Source: Sepiola atlantica (lineage: Eukaryota > Mollusca > Cephalopoda > Sepiida > Sepiolidae). From it: 64,000 nucleotides of DNA. The position numbers and the translations under genes were made by a program. Positions 11,178 to 23,350 of this stretch are shown piece by piece. Position 1 is the first letter of the stretch. The number at the start of each line of letters is the position of its first letter. The notes below the pieces were generated by a model. It saw only the letters and a program-made list of their open reading frames with translations, ran no database searches and was not told the origin of the DNA. The stretch covers positions 21,182,843-21,246,842 of the forward strand of contig OY744525.1 in the NCBI GenBank assembly GCA_963556195.1, written 5' to 3'.

Positions 11178-12690
11178 TCCAATAACGATCTATCTGCAAT
11201 AATCTCTATATTAATAAAAGTATGAAACAACTTCATGGGTGTTTGTTTTTCTCACAACTACAGGACTTATACATTGCTTTTATTTATTTATTTATTTACG
11301 AATTGTTATTAAAATGAAAAGTGCAATAGCGTAAAATAAAACAGATTTTAAAAATTCTTATTAAAAAAAAAAATTTAATTACGAAGTTAATTCCACTAGA
11401 ATGCATTTCGGTGTCTTAAATGCTCTCCTCACTTTCCCCAATACACCATAGATAGTCAGTTTATCCTTCTTTCTGAATTCGTCACGTAAATTTTTACTCA
11501 CTCTTTCTACAAACCTGCCTGCTGATATTGTAAACAACTTCATTTTCGTTTCCCGATTTTAGTTTTAGTTATATAACAATTTGGTTCTTTCAAAATCAGA
11601 AAATAAATCCGGCATAGTTAGAAAAACAAAATTGAAAGTATATGATTTAAAGACATCCAATTGATTTTAGTGCAAAATATTTTAGATAAGGGAACATATG
11701 AACCATATATAAAGTATAATGCAAACCCAAGTTACGTTACCCACTCTCAGACCACCAAAAGACAGTTATCAAACATATACCTAAATCAATAGAACAAATA
11801 ATTAGTAACAACTTCTCAGAGGAAATTTTTTTACGAACATAAATTTCTTTATCACAAAACACTAAAAGACTGCAGTTATAAAAGAATCCAAATCAAATAC
11901 ATTAAACGAGTAGCACCCAGCAATAGATCTAGAAGAACAAGAGGGTATATGTTACGACGCTCAGCAGAGGCGCGAACGGGGTCCAAAAAAAGAACGAGAA
12001 AGGGTTTAAAAACATAAATTTGCAACAAGTGAAGTTGACCTACGACGAGAATAGATATTTTTCTACTTACCTATGTAATTTGTTTTTATTTTTACCTATT
12101 ATAAATGGGTTTTCATTAGATGTAAAAAAATAAAATTCTTGTTTTTTTTTCCCACCGTTTTCACAAAAACAATATGGCCGCTCCTAGTGCATTTGTTAGT
12201 AACCCCCCCCCCCCCAAGTTACGGTAACAAAACTATTGATTTCTAATAAATAGCACTTCAAACGGGTTTAAAATACAAACAAATAGCACATGCAAGTTTG
12301 AAACTAACTTTTACAGCTTACAGTTACTTTTATTTGTTGTAAATTTGTATTTTTTGCGTTTTTACTCTGCTGAGTCTCGTAAAAGATGCCCGAACAAGAA
12401 ATAGGAGAATTATCTGGTTCACACCTTCATACAATCAACTGGTTAAGTTGAAATCAGGTCAGAAATTTTAAAATTTGATCAACCTTCATTACCCACCCAA
12501 TAGAATTGTACATAAAAATGTTCATAAAAATACCTTCAAATTAAGTTACAGTTTCAGTGACAACTTAGAAAAATGATCAAGAACATAATAATTACTAAGA
12601 AGTAATGTAGTAAGGAATAATAGCATTAACATCAACCCTAATTCAAATAATAATATTAAGGCTAACAATACTTGTAATTAGAATAATAAA
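11178..12690. other. No gene recognised; possible Helitron-like head
   Basis: 'tctctatattaataaaagta' at 11204-11223 resembles a Helitron 5' end. The remainder is AT-rich with no recognised coding or RNA feature. A C-run lies at 12205-12216. Confidence 0.35.
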
Positions 12691-12739
12691 ATAAATTGTC
12701 CACTACAACAAAAATGTTTATCATCTATTGTCTACCTAG

Positions 12740-12960
12740 CTACTATCACAACTAAAGAAGTCCAATGGAAAATAAATTTTATATGGGTATTGCTGGTCAT
12801 ACTTTCAAAGAAAGATTCAACAACTATAAATGCTCCTTTAACAATATTGAATATAACAAAAAACCTACTTTCACACTATTTCTGGCACCTAACCACAAAT
12901 AACAAGTCTCATACTCTTAGTAATTTGCATATAACACCCTGAACCTTTATGGCCCCCATT
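12740..12960 (+). pseudogene. Penelope-like GIY-YIG endonuclease fragment
   Basis: The frame through 12782-12880 reads 'YMGIAGHTFKERFNNYKCSF' followed by 'NN.EYNKK'. This matches the start of the GIY-YIG endonuclease of Penelope-like retroelements (YIG.AG.TFK.R...HK.SF). Upstream reverse transcriptase is not recognisable and the frame is interrupted downstream. It is a short relic. Confidence 0.65.
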
Positions 12961-12964
12961 AAAA

Positions 12965-14084
12965 CTAAATTAAATTGATAATATTATTAATGCCAATAAT
13001 CTTAAATCCACCGAACTAGAATTTCCATCCTACTTACCAACATAGACGCTATCCTCAGCCATATCCCCTTCCTTTCTACGTGTTATATATTCTATTGATT
13101 TGAGTGTAACTGTCTTGGGGCTTGTGTTTGTAATTTTTTATATTTTTGTATGTACCTTTTTATGCAAAATTATCCTATTTTGTTTTGTTTTAGAGCTAAA
13201 TTGTATAGTTTGTTAGCTGTTGGTATGTCTGATCGGGTCCTTGTAGCTCTTGTGTTTTCCCACCTTTGATTTATTGATTATTTTTAAGAGTCTTACTCTA
13301 ATTGACCCTGTTCAATGTTTTGAAATCGTCCAAAGATCAAGTCATTATGTGCGTGGATTGAAAAAAAAAATGAAAGTCTTCTTTTTAGTATTTTCTGTAA
13401 TAAGAAAGCATTAGAATAAGTATTTGGATGGAGTAAATAATCATTAGTCTAAATTGATCTTTAAAAAACGTGAATAAAAACTTATGTATTTATTATTGTC
13501 GTCATCTTGTCAGAATGGATTGTGTTTGTCTGTGTGTTCGTTTTTAAACTATTTCTTTGTATTGTAATTTAGTAATGGAATGGAGTAAGAATGAAAGAAT
13601 ACTATTCTGTTATTCTTTAATTTACCAGTGATTTGTGAAAGTTTTGCTTATGTAAAGAAAGCACACAGTGTTGTGGGGGGGGGGGAAGGATTAGTAGAAT
13701 AACTAGAGCGGGTAAAAGGGGCGAGCTGCCTCTTCTTTGTATGTTATTTTTGTGCGAGTAAGTTTTTTCCGGATTAAATGCAATAATTAGAGAATAGATT
13801 TGTAGCAACTTTATATTTTGTAGGAACACAGAGGGAACCTCTCAAAATCAGTCTCTCACATGTTTCTGAAACAGTCAAATTAAGATAGAAGACGTTGCAC
13901 ATATAAAGGGTTCAATATTTATTTAGTTAGAACTTTGTAACAATACTAAATTTGACTTATTTTACTGCAGTTTCATGGTTTATCTATTCTTCAGAAGTGT
14001 ATTAATATATTAATTTAATGATTATAAATTTGAATAACAATTGAATAACTAACTGAACTCGATTAGAAAGTGGTCAGAACTCAC
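12965..14084. other. No feature recognised
   Basis: Possibly the 3' part of the Penelope-like relic up to about 13350. Beyond that it is AT-rich with a G-run at 13673-13684 and only short unconvincing open frames. Confidence 0.35.
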
Positions 14085-14620
14085 CATCATCATATTCAAT
14101 TTTGCATCTGTGTTATATGCTGGCATATGTTGGACAGATTTTAGAAATTGACTTATCTCTGACCAAGTCTTTATTTGTCCTTCTTTCTCTCAAATCCATC
14201 CTTATCATCATTTCCTTTCATGTTTTTTTTGTGTTTCCCTGCCAACTGACTGCAACCTCAACTGTTCTAAATCTACTAACCCAAGCACTTTCGTCCATTA
14301 TTTTCAATGCGACCAAACCAACAAAGACTTCTGTTCTACACATCTCCCTATACTGTCCAGATTTAATCTTCCTCTGAGGTCATCAAAGCCTGTCTTTAAA
14401 CCTCACATTACACATCCATTGTATCATTCTCATAGTATTTCTCTCCAAGCAACCCATATCCTCAACCCTCAACGACCAGGTTTCACTTTCATACATCATC
14501 ACACTGTACACACATGCTTGATAGACTCTTCCCTTGGTCAACAGTGGTAACACTCTGCTGGTTAGTAATGACAGAATTCCCTGAACTTACTCTATCCACT
14601 CCTAAGTCATCTATATATTT
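14085..14620 (-). pseudogene. RTE-type LINE 3' end
   Basis: On the minus strand, 14595-14380 gives 'LLTSRVLPLLTKGRVYQACV', 'MMYESETWSLRVEDMGCLER' and 'MRMIQWMCNV.FKDRL' in one frame. This is the same RTE C-terminal region as at 7759-8100 and better preserved here. The 3' UTR runs to about 14085 and ends in a short ATGATG tract. It is 5'-truncated with no catalytic domain. Confidence 0.8.
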
Positions 14621-14756
14621 TTTAACTGATGAATATTAGATACTCCAGCTTTAACGTTTCTAACGACGCACGTCTTCAGGTACCATTTCCATTAAGTGCA
14701 CACATGGGGTAAGAAAAAAACAGGTATTGACAATGATAAAGAAACATTAGAATTTA

Positions 14757-15096
14757 CATATATACACATTTATTCTCATCAATGCAACTTTGATTGAATA
14801 GAAGTGAAAGCTTCTGTCTATTACTTTTCTGATCCCTTCTTTTCCACTGGTGGACCAGCGATCTGATGCCATGTTCCAGTGTGTCCAGGAACTTGCTATA
14901 CTTGCAAGTATGTTTGTACCAACATCATCACGTGCCTGACGATGGCTCATGCAAGTCGAAAGTACTTGCAAGTATAGCGAGTTCCTATGCACACTGGAAC
15001 ATAGTATCAGATCGCTGGTCCGGCAGTGGGAAAGAAGGGATCAGAAAAGAAATAAACAGAAGCTTTCACTTCTATTCAATCAAACTTGCATTAATG
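14757..15096. repeat. Foldback element, 130-bp arms
   Basis: 14780-14912 pairs with 14964-15095. Matching blocks include 'tttgattgaatagaagtgaa' against its complement near 15075, 'gaccagcgatctgat' against 'atcagatcgctggtc', and 'acttgcaagta' near the loop. The loop is about 50 bp. Two overlapping open frames here (minus 14992-14747, plus 14866-15201) are mirror images produced by the inverted repeat. Confidence 0.85.
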
Positions 15097-15099
15097 AAA

Positions 15100-15655
15100 G
15101 AATGCTGCCTAAATATACAAATTGTTAAAGGCAAACGTAAGAAGGGTATACGGAACATGATACATAAAAGCGTGAAAACCAAAGCTATTATTACCAAGTG
15201 AAAGAATACATTAATATCCCAACACAATAGATAAAGAACACGTGTTTTCAGGGTCATAGAAGAGAGATATGCATAAGTAAATATGACTGACTTTCTTGTG
15301 GTCTTCTGAAAGCCTATACGGCTACTACCAGGAAAGGCTATACAAAGATGGAGAGCCAATCAAAGCACATCTGACTGCTCTGATGTCCAAGCCAAAAAGA
15401 CAATGTCTAGTTCTATATTCCCTATGTGGGTGGAATTAGATTTCCTTGACTTCCGGCATAGAAGAGTGCATTCTCTAATTGGCTAGTAGGATTCACAGGA
15501 GATAAATTGAATATGATCTGATGGTAATCACTCTGAATAATTTTGAAGCCAATTTTGCAAATAACAATACTACATGATATACTAAATAGTGTCAAATACG
15601 AAAAGCTGAAACTTTGAAATATTTTGTTCTGAGAAAAGTGACTGTGATAAACTCA
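15100..15655. other. No feature recognised
   Basis: Short open frames only. No similarity to other parts of the window noticed. Confidence 0.35.
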
Positions 15656-15659
15656 ATTC

Positions 15660-15790
15660 GCTGCTTAAGCCACCTTCTTTCCTCTATTGTTGCAGTTGGG
15701 ACCCATACACTTTTTGTGTTTATTCTTTTGGCCATAACAGCAAAGTTTTGTTTGAAATGTCTCAACCGTTAGCATCTATGACAAAAGAAG
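15660..15790. repeat. Left flank repeat of 31-bp satellite
   Basis: 'gcttaagcca' to 'acaaaagaaggctgg' aligns in direct orientation with 17022-17135, on the other side of the satellite. Confidence 0.75.
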
Positions 15791-15825
15791 GCTGGAGAAT
15801 GTAACAACCAAAATAAAGATAGCCG

Positions 15826-16890
15826 TTTTGAATAATGTCAATAACAATAGCACCCGATTTGAATGATGTCAATAACAATAGCACCCGATTTGAATAATGT
15901 CAATAACAATAGCACCCCGATTTGAATAATGTCAATAACAATAGCACCCGATTTGAATAATGTCAATAACAATAGCACCCGATTTGAATGATGTCAATAA
16001 CAATAGCCCCCCGATTTGAATAATGTCAATAACAATAACACCCGATTTGAATAATGTCAATAACAATAGCACCCGATTTGAATAATGTCAATAACAATAG
16101 CACCCGATTTGAATGATGTCAATAACAATAGCCCCCCGATTTGAATAATGTCAATAACAATAGCAACCGATTTGAATAATGTCAATAACAATAGCACCCG
16201 ATTTGAATAATGTCAATAACTATAGCACCCGATTTGAATAATGTCAATAACTATAGCACCCGATTTGAATAATGTCAATAACTATAGCACCCGATTTGAA
16301 TAATGTCAATAACTATAGCACCCGATTTGAATAATGTCAATAACAATAGCACCCGATTTGAATAATGTCAATAACAATAGCACCCGATTTGAATAATGTC
16401 AATAACAATAGCACCCGATTTGAATAATGTCAATAACTATAGCACCCGATTTGAATAATGTCAATAACTATAGCCCCCCGATTTGAATAATGTCAATAAC
16501 AATAGCTCCCCCGATTTGAATAATGTCAATAACAATAGCCCCTCCGATTTGAATAATGTCAATAACAATAGCACTGATTTGAATAATGTCAATAACAATA
16601 GCACCCGTTTTGAATAATGTCAATAACAATAGCACCCGATTTGAATAATGTCAATAACAATAGCACCCAATTTGAATAATGTCAATAACAATAGCACCTT
16701 ATTTGAATAATGTCAATAACAATAGCACCTGATTGGAATAATGTCAATAACAATAGCACCTGATTTGAATAATGTCAATAACAATAGCACCCAATTTGAA
16801 TAATGTCAATAACAATAGCACCTGATTTGAATAATGTCAATAACAATAGCACCTGATTTGAATAATGTCAATAACAATAGCACCTGATTA
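15826..16890. repeat. 31-bp satellite, about 34 copies
   Basis: The unit begins gatttgaataatgtcaataa, then caatagcaccc. The period is about 31 bp with variable C-run length and substitutions that increase toward the right end (cacctg and cacccaa variants after 16660). Confidence 0.97.
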
Positions 16891-17021
16891 GAGAAATGCC
16901 ATCAATTATTCCTCCAAAACTTTTAAATGTTCTTTTATTATGAGCACAAAGACATGGGTGAGAAATCTATTTAGATATGACACTCACCTTGTCGGTGTTG
17001 ACCATGTCCAGCATCTCCCCC

Positions 17022-17135
17022 GCTTAAGCCTTCATCTTCCCTCTCATTGTGGCAGTCGGGGCTCATAAACTGTTTGTGTCCATTCTCTCGGCCACAAGAC
17101 TTGCCTCCAATCTCCTGTTAATGGCAGAAGAAATA
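17022..17135. repeat. Right flank repeat of 31-bp satellite
   Basis: Direct copy of 15660-15790; shared blocks are 'gcttaagcc', 'cagtcggggctcataaac' against 'cagttgggacccatacac', 'tttgtgt' and 'ggccacaa'. The divergence suggests an old duplication. Confidence 0.75.
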
Positions 17136-17750
17136 GAAATAACAAGAGGACAGATTTGCCGATAAAAATTGGGGCCAAAACTTGCGCCATTAAGCAAATC
17201 GCAGGATTTGCTGGCACAGTAAGATATCAAAGTCTAGAGAGACTTAGTGAATACCCACTTGGCCGACACAAGGAATTAACTTCTAGCAGCCAGCTAAGCA
17301 GACAATTCACCCGTTGGCACTAATGGTGACGTTGATAGCTCGACTGGTGGTCGTGGTGGTGTTTTGTATTTTCTCTTTCTCTTTCCACTCAACATCCCCC
17401 ACTTTTCCACTACACCCCAACCCCAGTAATCTTCCGTTTGTTAATCTATGCCTCAAGACACCATATTGAGAGTGTAACTCTATGGGAAATACACTTTCAG
17501 TCCTTTTCAGCCACTAACATTATCTGGAATTAGTTTTTCAGAAGCTTAAGTCAAACACTTCAGGGAGTGTAGGCTCAGTTCCTTCCATCTATATTTGTTC
17601 TTCATTCATTCTTTCCATCACTTCAACCCTCTCACTTACATCGCCAATAGAAACTGCAATAATAACAATACTCTTGATTCAAGAGAGGTGGAAATAATCA
17701 CAAGATCGATGAGAAAAAGAATACCAAGGGAGGAAGAAACAGAAACACTC
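17136..17750. other. No feature recognised
   Basis: No RNA or transposon signature seen. A 69-codon open frame at 17595-17804 is partly inside the direct repeat that follows and is not supported. Confidence 0.35.
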
Positions 17751-17751
17751 T

Positions 17752-18065
17752 CTGACATGATAAAGCAAATAAGATATGATGACTACAAACAATGTAAAAG
17801 ATAATATGATAATCATTTTTGTTTGTTTACTTTCTATGGCATTATATCTTTATATTATACTAGCAGGATCTGTGTCCCGGCGTTGCCCGGGGAAAATATA
17901 ACAGACTCGTTTTAATTTATAAATTAAATAAATAGATTTAGAAAAGTAACTGACATGATAAAGCAAATAAGATATGATGACTACAAGCAATGTAAAAGAT
18001 AATGATATCAAAATAATCAATTTTTTTCGTTTTCTTTCTATGGAATGATATCTTTATATTATATA
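17752..18065. repeat. 115-bp direct repeats around a Helitron-like end
   Basis: 17752-17858 and 17949-18063 are close copies (both contain 'tgacatgataaagcaaataa' and 'cttttatatta'-type ends). Between them lies a minus-strand Helitron-like 3' end (17859-17892), its CTAGT abutting the first copy. A Helitron-like 5' head, tatataaagttgtag, directly follows the second copy. Confidence 0.7.
17859..17892 (-). mobile_element. Helitron-like 3' end
   Basis: On the minus strand CCCCGGGCAACGCCGGGACA is followed by CTAGT. The hairpin and CTAG terminus match those at 11147-11175 and 48604-48633. Confidence 0.65.
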
Positions 18066-18425
18066 TAAAGTTGTAGTTTCTGTCTGTCGGTTTGTTTGTT
18101 CACAAACTCATCCTAGGGTTTTAGTGATAGACTACCATGATCATATATATTCTGAAACTACATTTTCCAGGGTAATTGGGTAAGTATATTTCGATTTGAT
18201 CAAAGAGGGGATAGAACATTATCTTGGGGTTTGCGTTCGTGCTTGACATCTATAAAAAAGAAAATGTTTTATTTTTTTTATTTTTTAATTGAAAAATTAT
18301 TGAAATTAAAAATAGCAATTTGTGTTGCATGAATATGTATTGTTTTGATATTAAATAATTGAAAAGAAAAGGGTTCATATGTCAGAAACTAAAAAAACAA
18401 TTAACAATTTTAATAATAATAATAA

Positions 18426-18800
18426 CGGGGTGACACCCCTACCCCCGCTAAAAGAAAATGCAACCCATGGAATCGTTAATAAAATTCTGCAATACAACCA
18501 TATTTGGTACAACTAAACTTCAGTTTATGCTTGACTTGTCCACCAAATCGTGAATGTCCAACAGTCTTTATTTTATTACTATTCAATTATATGTTCTAAA
18601 TCTGTTCCTCTGCTTTGCAAGCACATCTGCATAGGACTCATTTTGGCTGTGATGGCCTTCTTCAGTTTAGGAAAAATCTGAGGATTATTTTGATAGGCAT
18701 TATCTTCTAGACAATCTTACAGATACAAATCTGGGAAAGTTACGGATCCGTTGACTGAATTCAATTCGAGATCACACCTTCTACTGATGAGACGATCATC
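18426..18800. mobile_element. DNA-transposon remnant, second copy
   Basis: 18465-18580 aligns with 4070-4190 ('acccatggaatcgttaataa', 'ccatatttggta', 'ccaacagtcttta'). 18800-18600 on the minus strand gives a transposase tail ('DN.YQNNPQ.FPKLKKAI') equivalent to that at 4290-4440 but in the opposite relative orientation. The two copies are therefore rearranged relative to each other. No catalytic core. Confidence 0.65.
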
Positions 18801-18831
18801 AAAGTGTCCTTCATATCATTAAAATAAATAA

Positions 18832-19180
18832 TCACAAAAGAGAGAGTGAGAAAAAAAGAGGAGGCAGAGGAGAGAAAGAAAAAGGAGAGAAAGAGAGTGA
18901 AAGAACAGCAAGAGATTCTATTATGACATCACAATGTATTCTGAAATCCTTTGAACATGGAAATGAGTGTTTTAGGTGGCAGAATTCAAAGAGAGATAGT
19001 CGGAAAAGAGATAGAGAGAAAAAAGAGCGAGAGTGGGGAAAGAGAAATAGGTGAGAGAGGAGGGGAAGCGAAAGAGAGAGAAAGATAGAGAGTTTATTAT
19101 GACCTAACAATGTATTCTTAAGTCGTTTGACTGTCGAAAATCGGGTGTTTTGTCAATTGATTCTCTTTCAGTTTTTGTTA
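18832..19180. repeat. GA-rich direct duplication
   Basis: Two GAGA-rich tracts (18836-18915 and 18990-19095) are each followed by a related 'tattatgac..aacaatgtattct' block (18918-18985 and 19093-19165). Confidence 0.7.
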
Positions 19181-19189
19181 GTAATGAGA

Positions 19190-19660
19190 AATGTATAAAA
19201 CATATTCTAAATAAGTACGTTTTATAAATATCTATACAATTTCTTCAAATCTAATACGTGTTTCATAAAGTACCAATAAATAAACATACTTTTATACATA
19301 ACATATTACTCAATAAATCCCAATAAATCTTGATTGTTTGGTTGTTTACACAGAGCAAACTAGATGAGAAGTGGTGGGAGGAGGGGAATAGGCGATATAT
19401 CAAGCACAAAAGACTCATAATATAAAAGCTGTGAGTTCAATCCCTGTCTATAGCAGTACATTTTCATTTGATCTTCAATCACATCCAAAAATAAAAGTTA
19501 GTATTATATAGTTTGAGTTGAGTTTGAGTCGAGGCTAAAACCAGCAAAATGTTTCACATTTTGTTAATAATGAGAAAGTTTTGTAAATATTTGCACAATT
19601 TCTTCAAATCGAATACATGTTTCATAAACTAATAAATAAATCTACTTTAAAAAATATCTA
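19190..19660. repeat. Diverged direct repeat pair
   Basis: 19180-19310 and 19555-19660 share 'gttagtaatgagaaa'/'gttaataatgagaaa' and 'caatttcttcaaat' then 'tgtttcataaa'. Between them, 19424-19450 has a tRNA B-box-like 'gagttcaatccc', possibly a SINE scrap. Confidence 0.6.
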
Positions 19661-19924
19661 ATTTGCTTTCATAATCGGTTCAGGGTACTACATCTATAAA
19701 CTAATGTACAATGTACGAACGCTGACCAGACAGATCACGGGTCGTCTATGCATATATAAATTCAACCATTCTCGACTGACTTTTGTATTTCAACAATTTG
19801 TTAATAACAAGATTATTCGTTTCCGTTTCTTTGACAAAATATAAGCAAATAAATACATACAGCTAATAACACTCATTAAGATTTTAAATTTTTATTAATT
19901 TTTTTTTTTACTTTTCTTCATCCC

Positions 19925-20165
19925 AAAACAAAGCATATTGCCACTCAGACGTAAGAGGCTACTGAGAATTAGGGGCCAGATTTATAAGGACATTCTAAGT
20001 GGGGAGTTGTGCAGCAAGATGTTTGTTCACATTACATTTCTGCATGTTGGTACAGTTGGGGAAACAGGGAAGGAATTCCAAAGACAAGTGGTCTGAGCAA
20101 AGAAGCTACTAGGATAGAAAATTTTCTTGCATAATAGCCCGTTGAGGGACGGGTAATCTTCTAGT
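19925..20165 (-). pseudogene. LINE reverse transcriptase tail remnant
   Basis: Minus strand gives 'FYPSSFFAQTTCLWNSFPVS' near 20125-20060, the 'LWNSLP' segment typical of the C-terminal end of CR1/jockey-like reverse transcriptases, then a segment matching 48230-48290. It is 5'-truncated and non-functional. Confidence 0.7.
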
Positions 20166-20169
20166 TCTA

Positions 20170-20785
20170 TATACACATTAGTTAGAAACTTTCATCTGTT
20201 GTCTTTTCAAGATTGTACGTCAACAAAGAAAAAAAACACATACATTTCTTAATTCTTAAATGGTAAACATTTTAGAACTCCCCCCCCTCCTTCGTCGTCA
20301 GAGTTGCAAATCAATTTAAATTTATACAGAAACACAATTTTCAATTTAATATCAAGTAATTCCCTTAAAACAATTTTCAGTCAGTTAATCTCAACTGCCT
20401 AAAGCGTGATTTTAATTGGTTTTCTATCATCGAAAAAGCTACCATTCCTCACACATTTAAGATAAAGTGAGGGTTTGGGTTCGAAAATGAAAAACTTCAA
20501 TCTTAAATCGACAAAAAACTAACAGCCGGGGTTTTATTTAAGCATGTATCTTTGCTTTTAGTGAATTGCCAACTGACTATAAGTTTGCAATTGTGTTTTA
20601 ATATAAAACTGAGAGGTTCTAAAGTATGGACTGTTTAAAAATAGACCAATGCTGACGACACATGGATTTTAATTACATTGATATTAATATTTATAAAACA
20701 AAGATTTTTTTTTAAAGTAAAAAGTAATATACTTTCTTTCAGAGTATATATTTTGAGACCGTGTTCACACTGTTTTGAATAGTTT
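20170..20785. other. No feature recognised
   Basis: AT-rich; a C-run at 20280-20287. No coding or structural signal recognised. Confidence 0.35.
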
Positions 20786-20789
20786 AAGG

Positions 20790-21033
20790 TGGAACTCACA
20801 CAACAGTGGACAATTCAAGACGGAATTCACACAACAGTGGACAGTTCAAGATGGAACTCACACAACAGTGGACAGTTCAAGACGACGCGCACACAACAGT
20901 GGACAGTTCAAGACGACGCTCACACAACAGTGGACAGTTCAAGACGACGCTCACACAACAGTGGACAGTTCAAGACGACGCTCACACAACAGTGGACAGT
21001 TCAAGACGACGCTCACACAACAGTGGACAGGTC
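20790..21033. repeat. 31-bp minisatellite, about 8 copies
   Basis: The unit begins cacacaacagtggacagttc and ends aagacgacgct. All three forward frames are open over the block because the unit lacks stops, which explains three overlapping open frames of 76-111 codons. There is no evidence that any is translated. Confidence 0.95.
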
Positions 21034-21639
21034 TAGAAAATGAGTATGCAAACATTATCAATAGCGTTGGAAATTATTTTAATAGTCCCAAACAATTTAT
21101 TTTGCTTTAATTACGTATTGTATGTAGTTCTTTCACAACTACATAATCCTTCCAGCCTAGCAAACATATGTGAGCGGAGTGCTCAATAACAAAATGACAG
21201 AGCTTTATAATAATGATATAAGAAAGTTCTACTTGTTATCGAGCTTTAAGTAGAATTTTTCAATCTGACATATAAAGTTATCTTGTCAGATTTTGAAAGA
21301 CCCAAATAGCAATCCATCTGACAAATCGATACTTGATTCGCACTAGCCTAAGTTTTTGTTCTTTTACTTCCACCATGTTATTGTCATGAATATATTTTAT
21401 TTCGCATCACTTTTTTTCTGAAAATACTTATTCTGGGCAAGAAAACTGTTAGAGTGGAAACATTTTCCCTTAGTCAGTGGTTATTCTTGCACATTAAAGG
21501 GAAGATATCATGTAATGAGTTATTTCTCTTGACTTCTGCAAAAATAAATATCTAAAAAAAATGTTTCATTTTTTAAACATTATTAAGAAGTTTCCACATT
21601 AACTACAGAATATTCTTTCTTTATGGCTTTTAATAGATT

Positions 21640-21792
21640 AACGCCAAGTACTAAAACGAACTTTAAAAAAATTTCTGTTTCACAAAATAATTTGATTGCA
21701 AAATTAAAGTCACAAAAATTAATTTCATTTCTTTGTAAACAAGTCAGTCATTTTTTCTTTTATACCCTAACAACGCCGGGTAGGTAGAGCTA
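21640..21792 (+). mobile_element. Helitron-like 3' fragment
   Basis: 'tttctttgtaaacaagtcag' (21729-21748) is shared with 29427-29446 and, more loosely, 10785-10803. It is followed by the degenerate 3' hairpin 'caacgccgggtaggtagagc' and CTAT. Confidence 0.55.
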
Positions 21793-21810
21793 TTTATATA
21801 TTATATATTT

Positions 21811-21811
<1 letters not shown>

Positions 21812-21875
<64 letters not shown>
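21812..21875. repeat. (TA)n microsatellite
   Basis: TA run with one TG interruption, abutting the RTE-like 3' end. Confidence 0.95.
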
Positions 21876-22076
21876 TAGTAGATGTAGAACAATTAAGGTA
21901 GCAGATTCAGTTCACAGGGGAACGCCAATTAAAACACAGGAGCAACTGATAAGAATGAACTTGAGAGAAAAAGGGATAAATAAAGACCTGGCCAGAGATA
22001 GGTTAGTTTGAAAGTCAATTTCTACAAACCGTCCAGCATGTAAACAGAACGTGAAGCCAAATATGATGACGATGAG
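21876..22076 (+). mobile_element. RTE-type LINE 3' UTR fragment
   Basis: 'tagtagatgtagaacaatta' and the following 'aaggtagcag', 'agttcacaggg', 'acttgagagaaa' blocks match 8208-8300. It ends with 'atatgatgacgatgag', equivalent to the GAT tail. Confidence 0.75.
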
Positions 22077-22079
22077 TCA

Positions 22080-22535
22080 TTAAATAAGATAAACATTCTG
22101 CCATTATTTTATCTGTTAACCATTTTTTTTTTAATTTTAACAAAATTATTTTACTGAGATTGTAATGTAAATAAAATTTTCCCAAACGTCATGTTTTCTA
22201 GAACTTTCTTCCTATTTGCCTTCACAAGCTTTCGACAAACTCTTCTAAACATATAGACAAACCCTAATAAAATATGGGAAGCATCAATGAACGGAGATAT
22301 TTTTGATGCTGAATGAAAAGGAAAAAAACATTTTGAATTTGAAAAAGATCACGTGATGTAATTCAGTTGTGACGCTGCAAGTAAAAGTCACAAAGTCAAA
22401 AAGTCAATAAAGTATTATTCATTATAAAAATTTAAGAGTGCACAAACCTACATTATAATTCATTTTCTTAAGAAAATGGTTGCTGGAATTGGATATACAA
22501 ATTGATGCCAACATTTTCCATCTTTTAATGCGTAA
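22080..22535. other. No feature recognised
   Basis: AT-rich; no open frame of note and no repeat partner noticed. Confidence 0.35.
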
Positions 22536-22540
22536 GGTTT

Positions 22541-22766
22541 GGTAGCTTGGTAGCTTTGTTTTACGGCATATCAACCCTTTTTGGGTTATTTAATGCCGAA
22601 TCTGGTCATTATAGTAAAAGTTTTTATGCTTCAAGTTCTTTATATCTTCAAATGTTTAATCATCGTTTTTGGTTTGGTAGTTTTGTTTTACGGCATATCA
22701 ACCCTTTTTGGGTTATTTAATGCCGAATCTGGTCATTATAGTAAAAGATTTATGCTTCAAGTTCTA
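22541..22766. repeat. Two direct copies of a 100-bp unit
   Basis: 22553-22642 and 22680-22765 are almost identical ('ttgttttacggcatatcaac', then 'gggttatttaatgccgaatc' and 'gtttatgcttcaagttct'). The short open frame here is repeat-derived. Confidence 0.9.
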
Positions 22767-22779
22767 AAAATAAAATAAA

Positions 22780-23345
22780 AAAGGGGAGGGAGAAAGGGAG
22801 AGGGGCTGTTGTTTTTGTTTTTGGTTTTGTAGAACATAATTAAGTTTTACAAAAAAAAAAAAAAAAAAACGTCAATGTAGGTGAATTTCGTCTCAGGGAG
22901 CCACAGGGCAGCCTGATCTGGTATCACCAGTAATGCGTAAGGAATTGATAAGAATGTTAGTATTGCACAGTGGGCCCAGATCGCCAATTTGTTGAAATAG
23001 GGACATTAGGTTAGTTAAGGTCTAAAATATAAGGAGAAAATGTTAACTAGTGCTCTGAAATACTATTTCATGATAAAAAATACTTAATTTGAGGGTGCAT
23101 GACCTTCCTAGGAGGATCTTAGCCAATTTTAAAAGTTTTGGGGCTAGGCCTAAATCATCGATTTTTTTTTAATATATTGTATCCTAGAAGCTCCCTAATG
23201 TTCTAATTCTTGTGTATATTACCAATGCATTGGCTTATAGAACGTTGGTCTGATAGATGACACGTGAGTCTATAAGAAACCATGGTAATCTTGTAGCCAA
23301 GACATTCTGAGTTCATATGCCAATTTTAATGGCCAAGTGAAATTA
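22780..23345. other. No gene recognised
   Basis: Contains an A-run (22852-22869) and otherwise unremarkable sequence. Confidence 0.35.
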
Positions 23346-23350
23346 TAAAT

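Noticed and set aside
20775..21110. Coding gene of about 110 codons
   Set aside because: All three frames are open across a 31-bp minisatellite; no codon or domain evidence.
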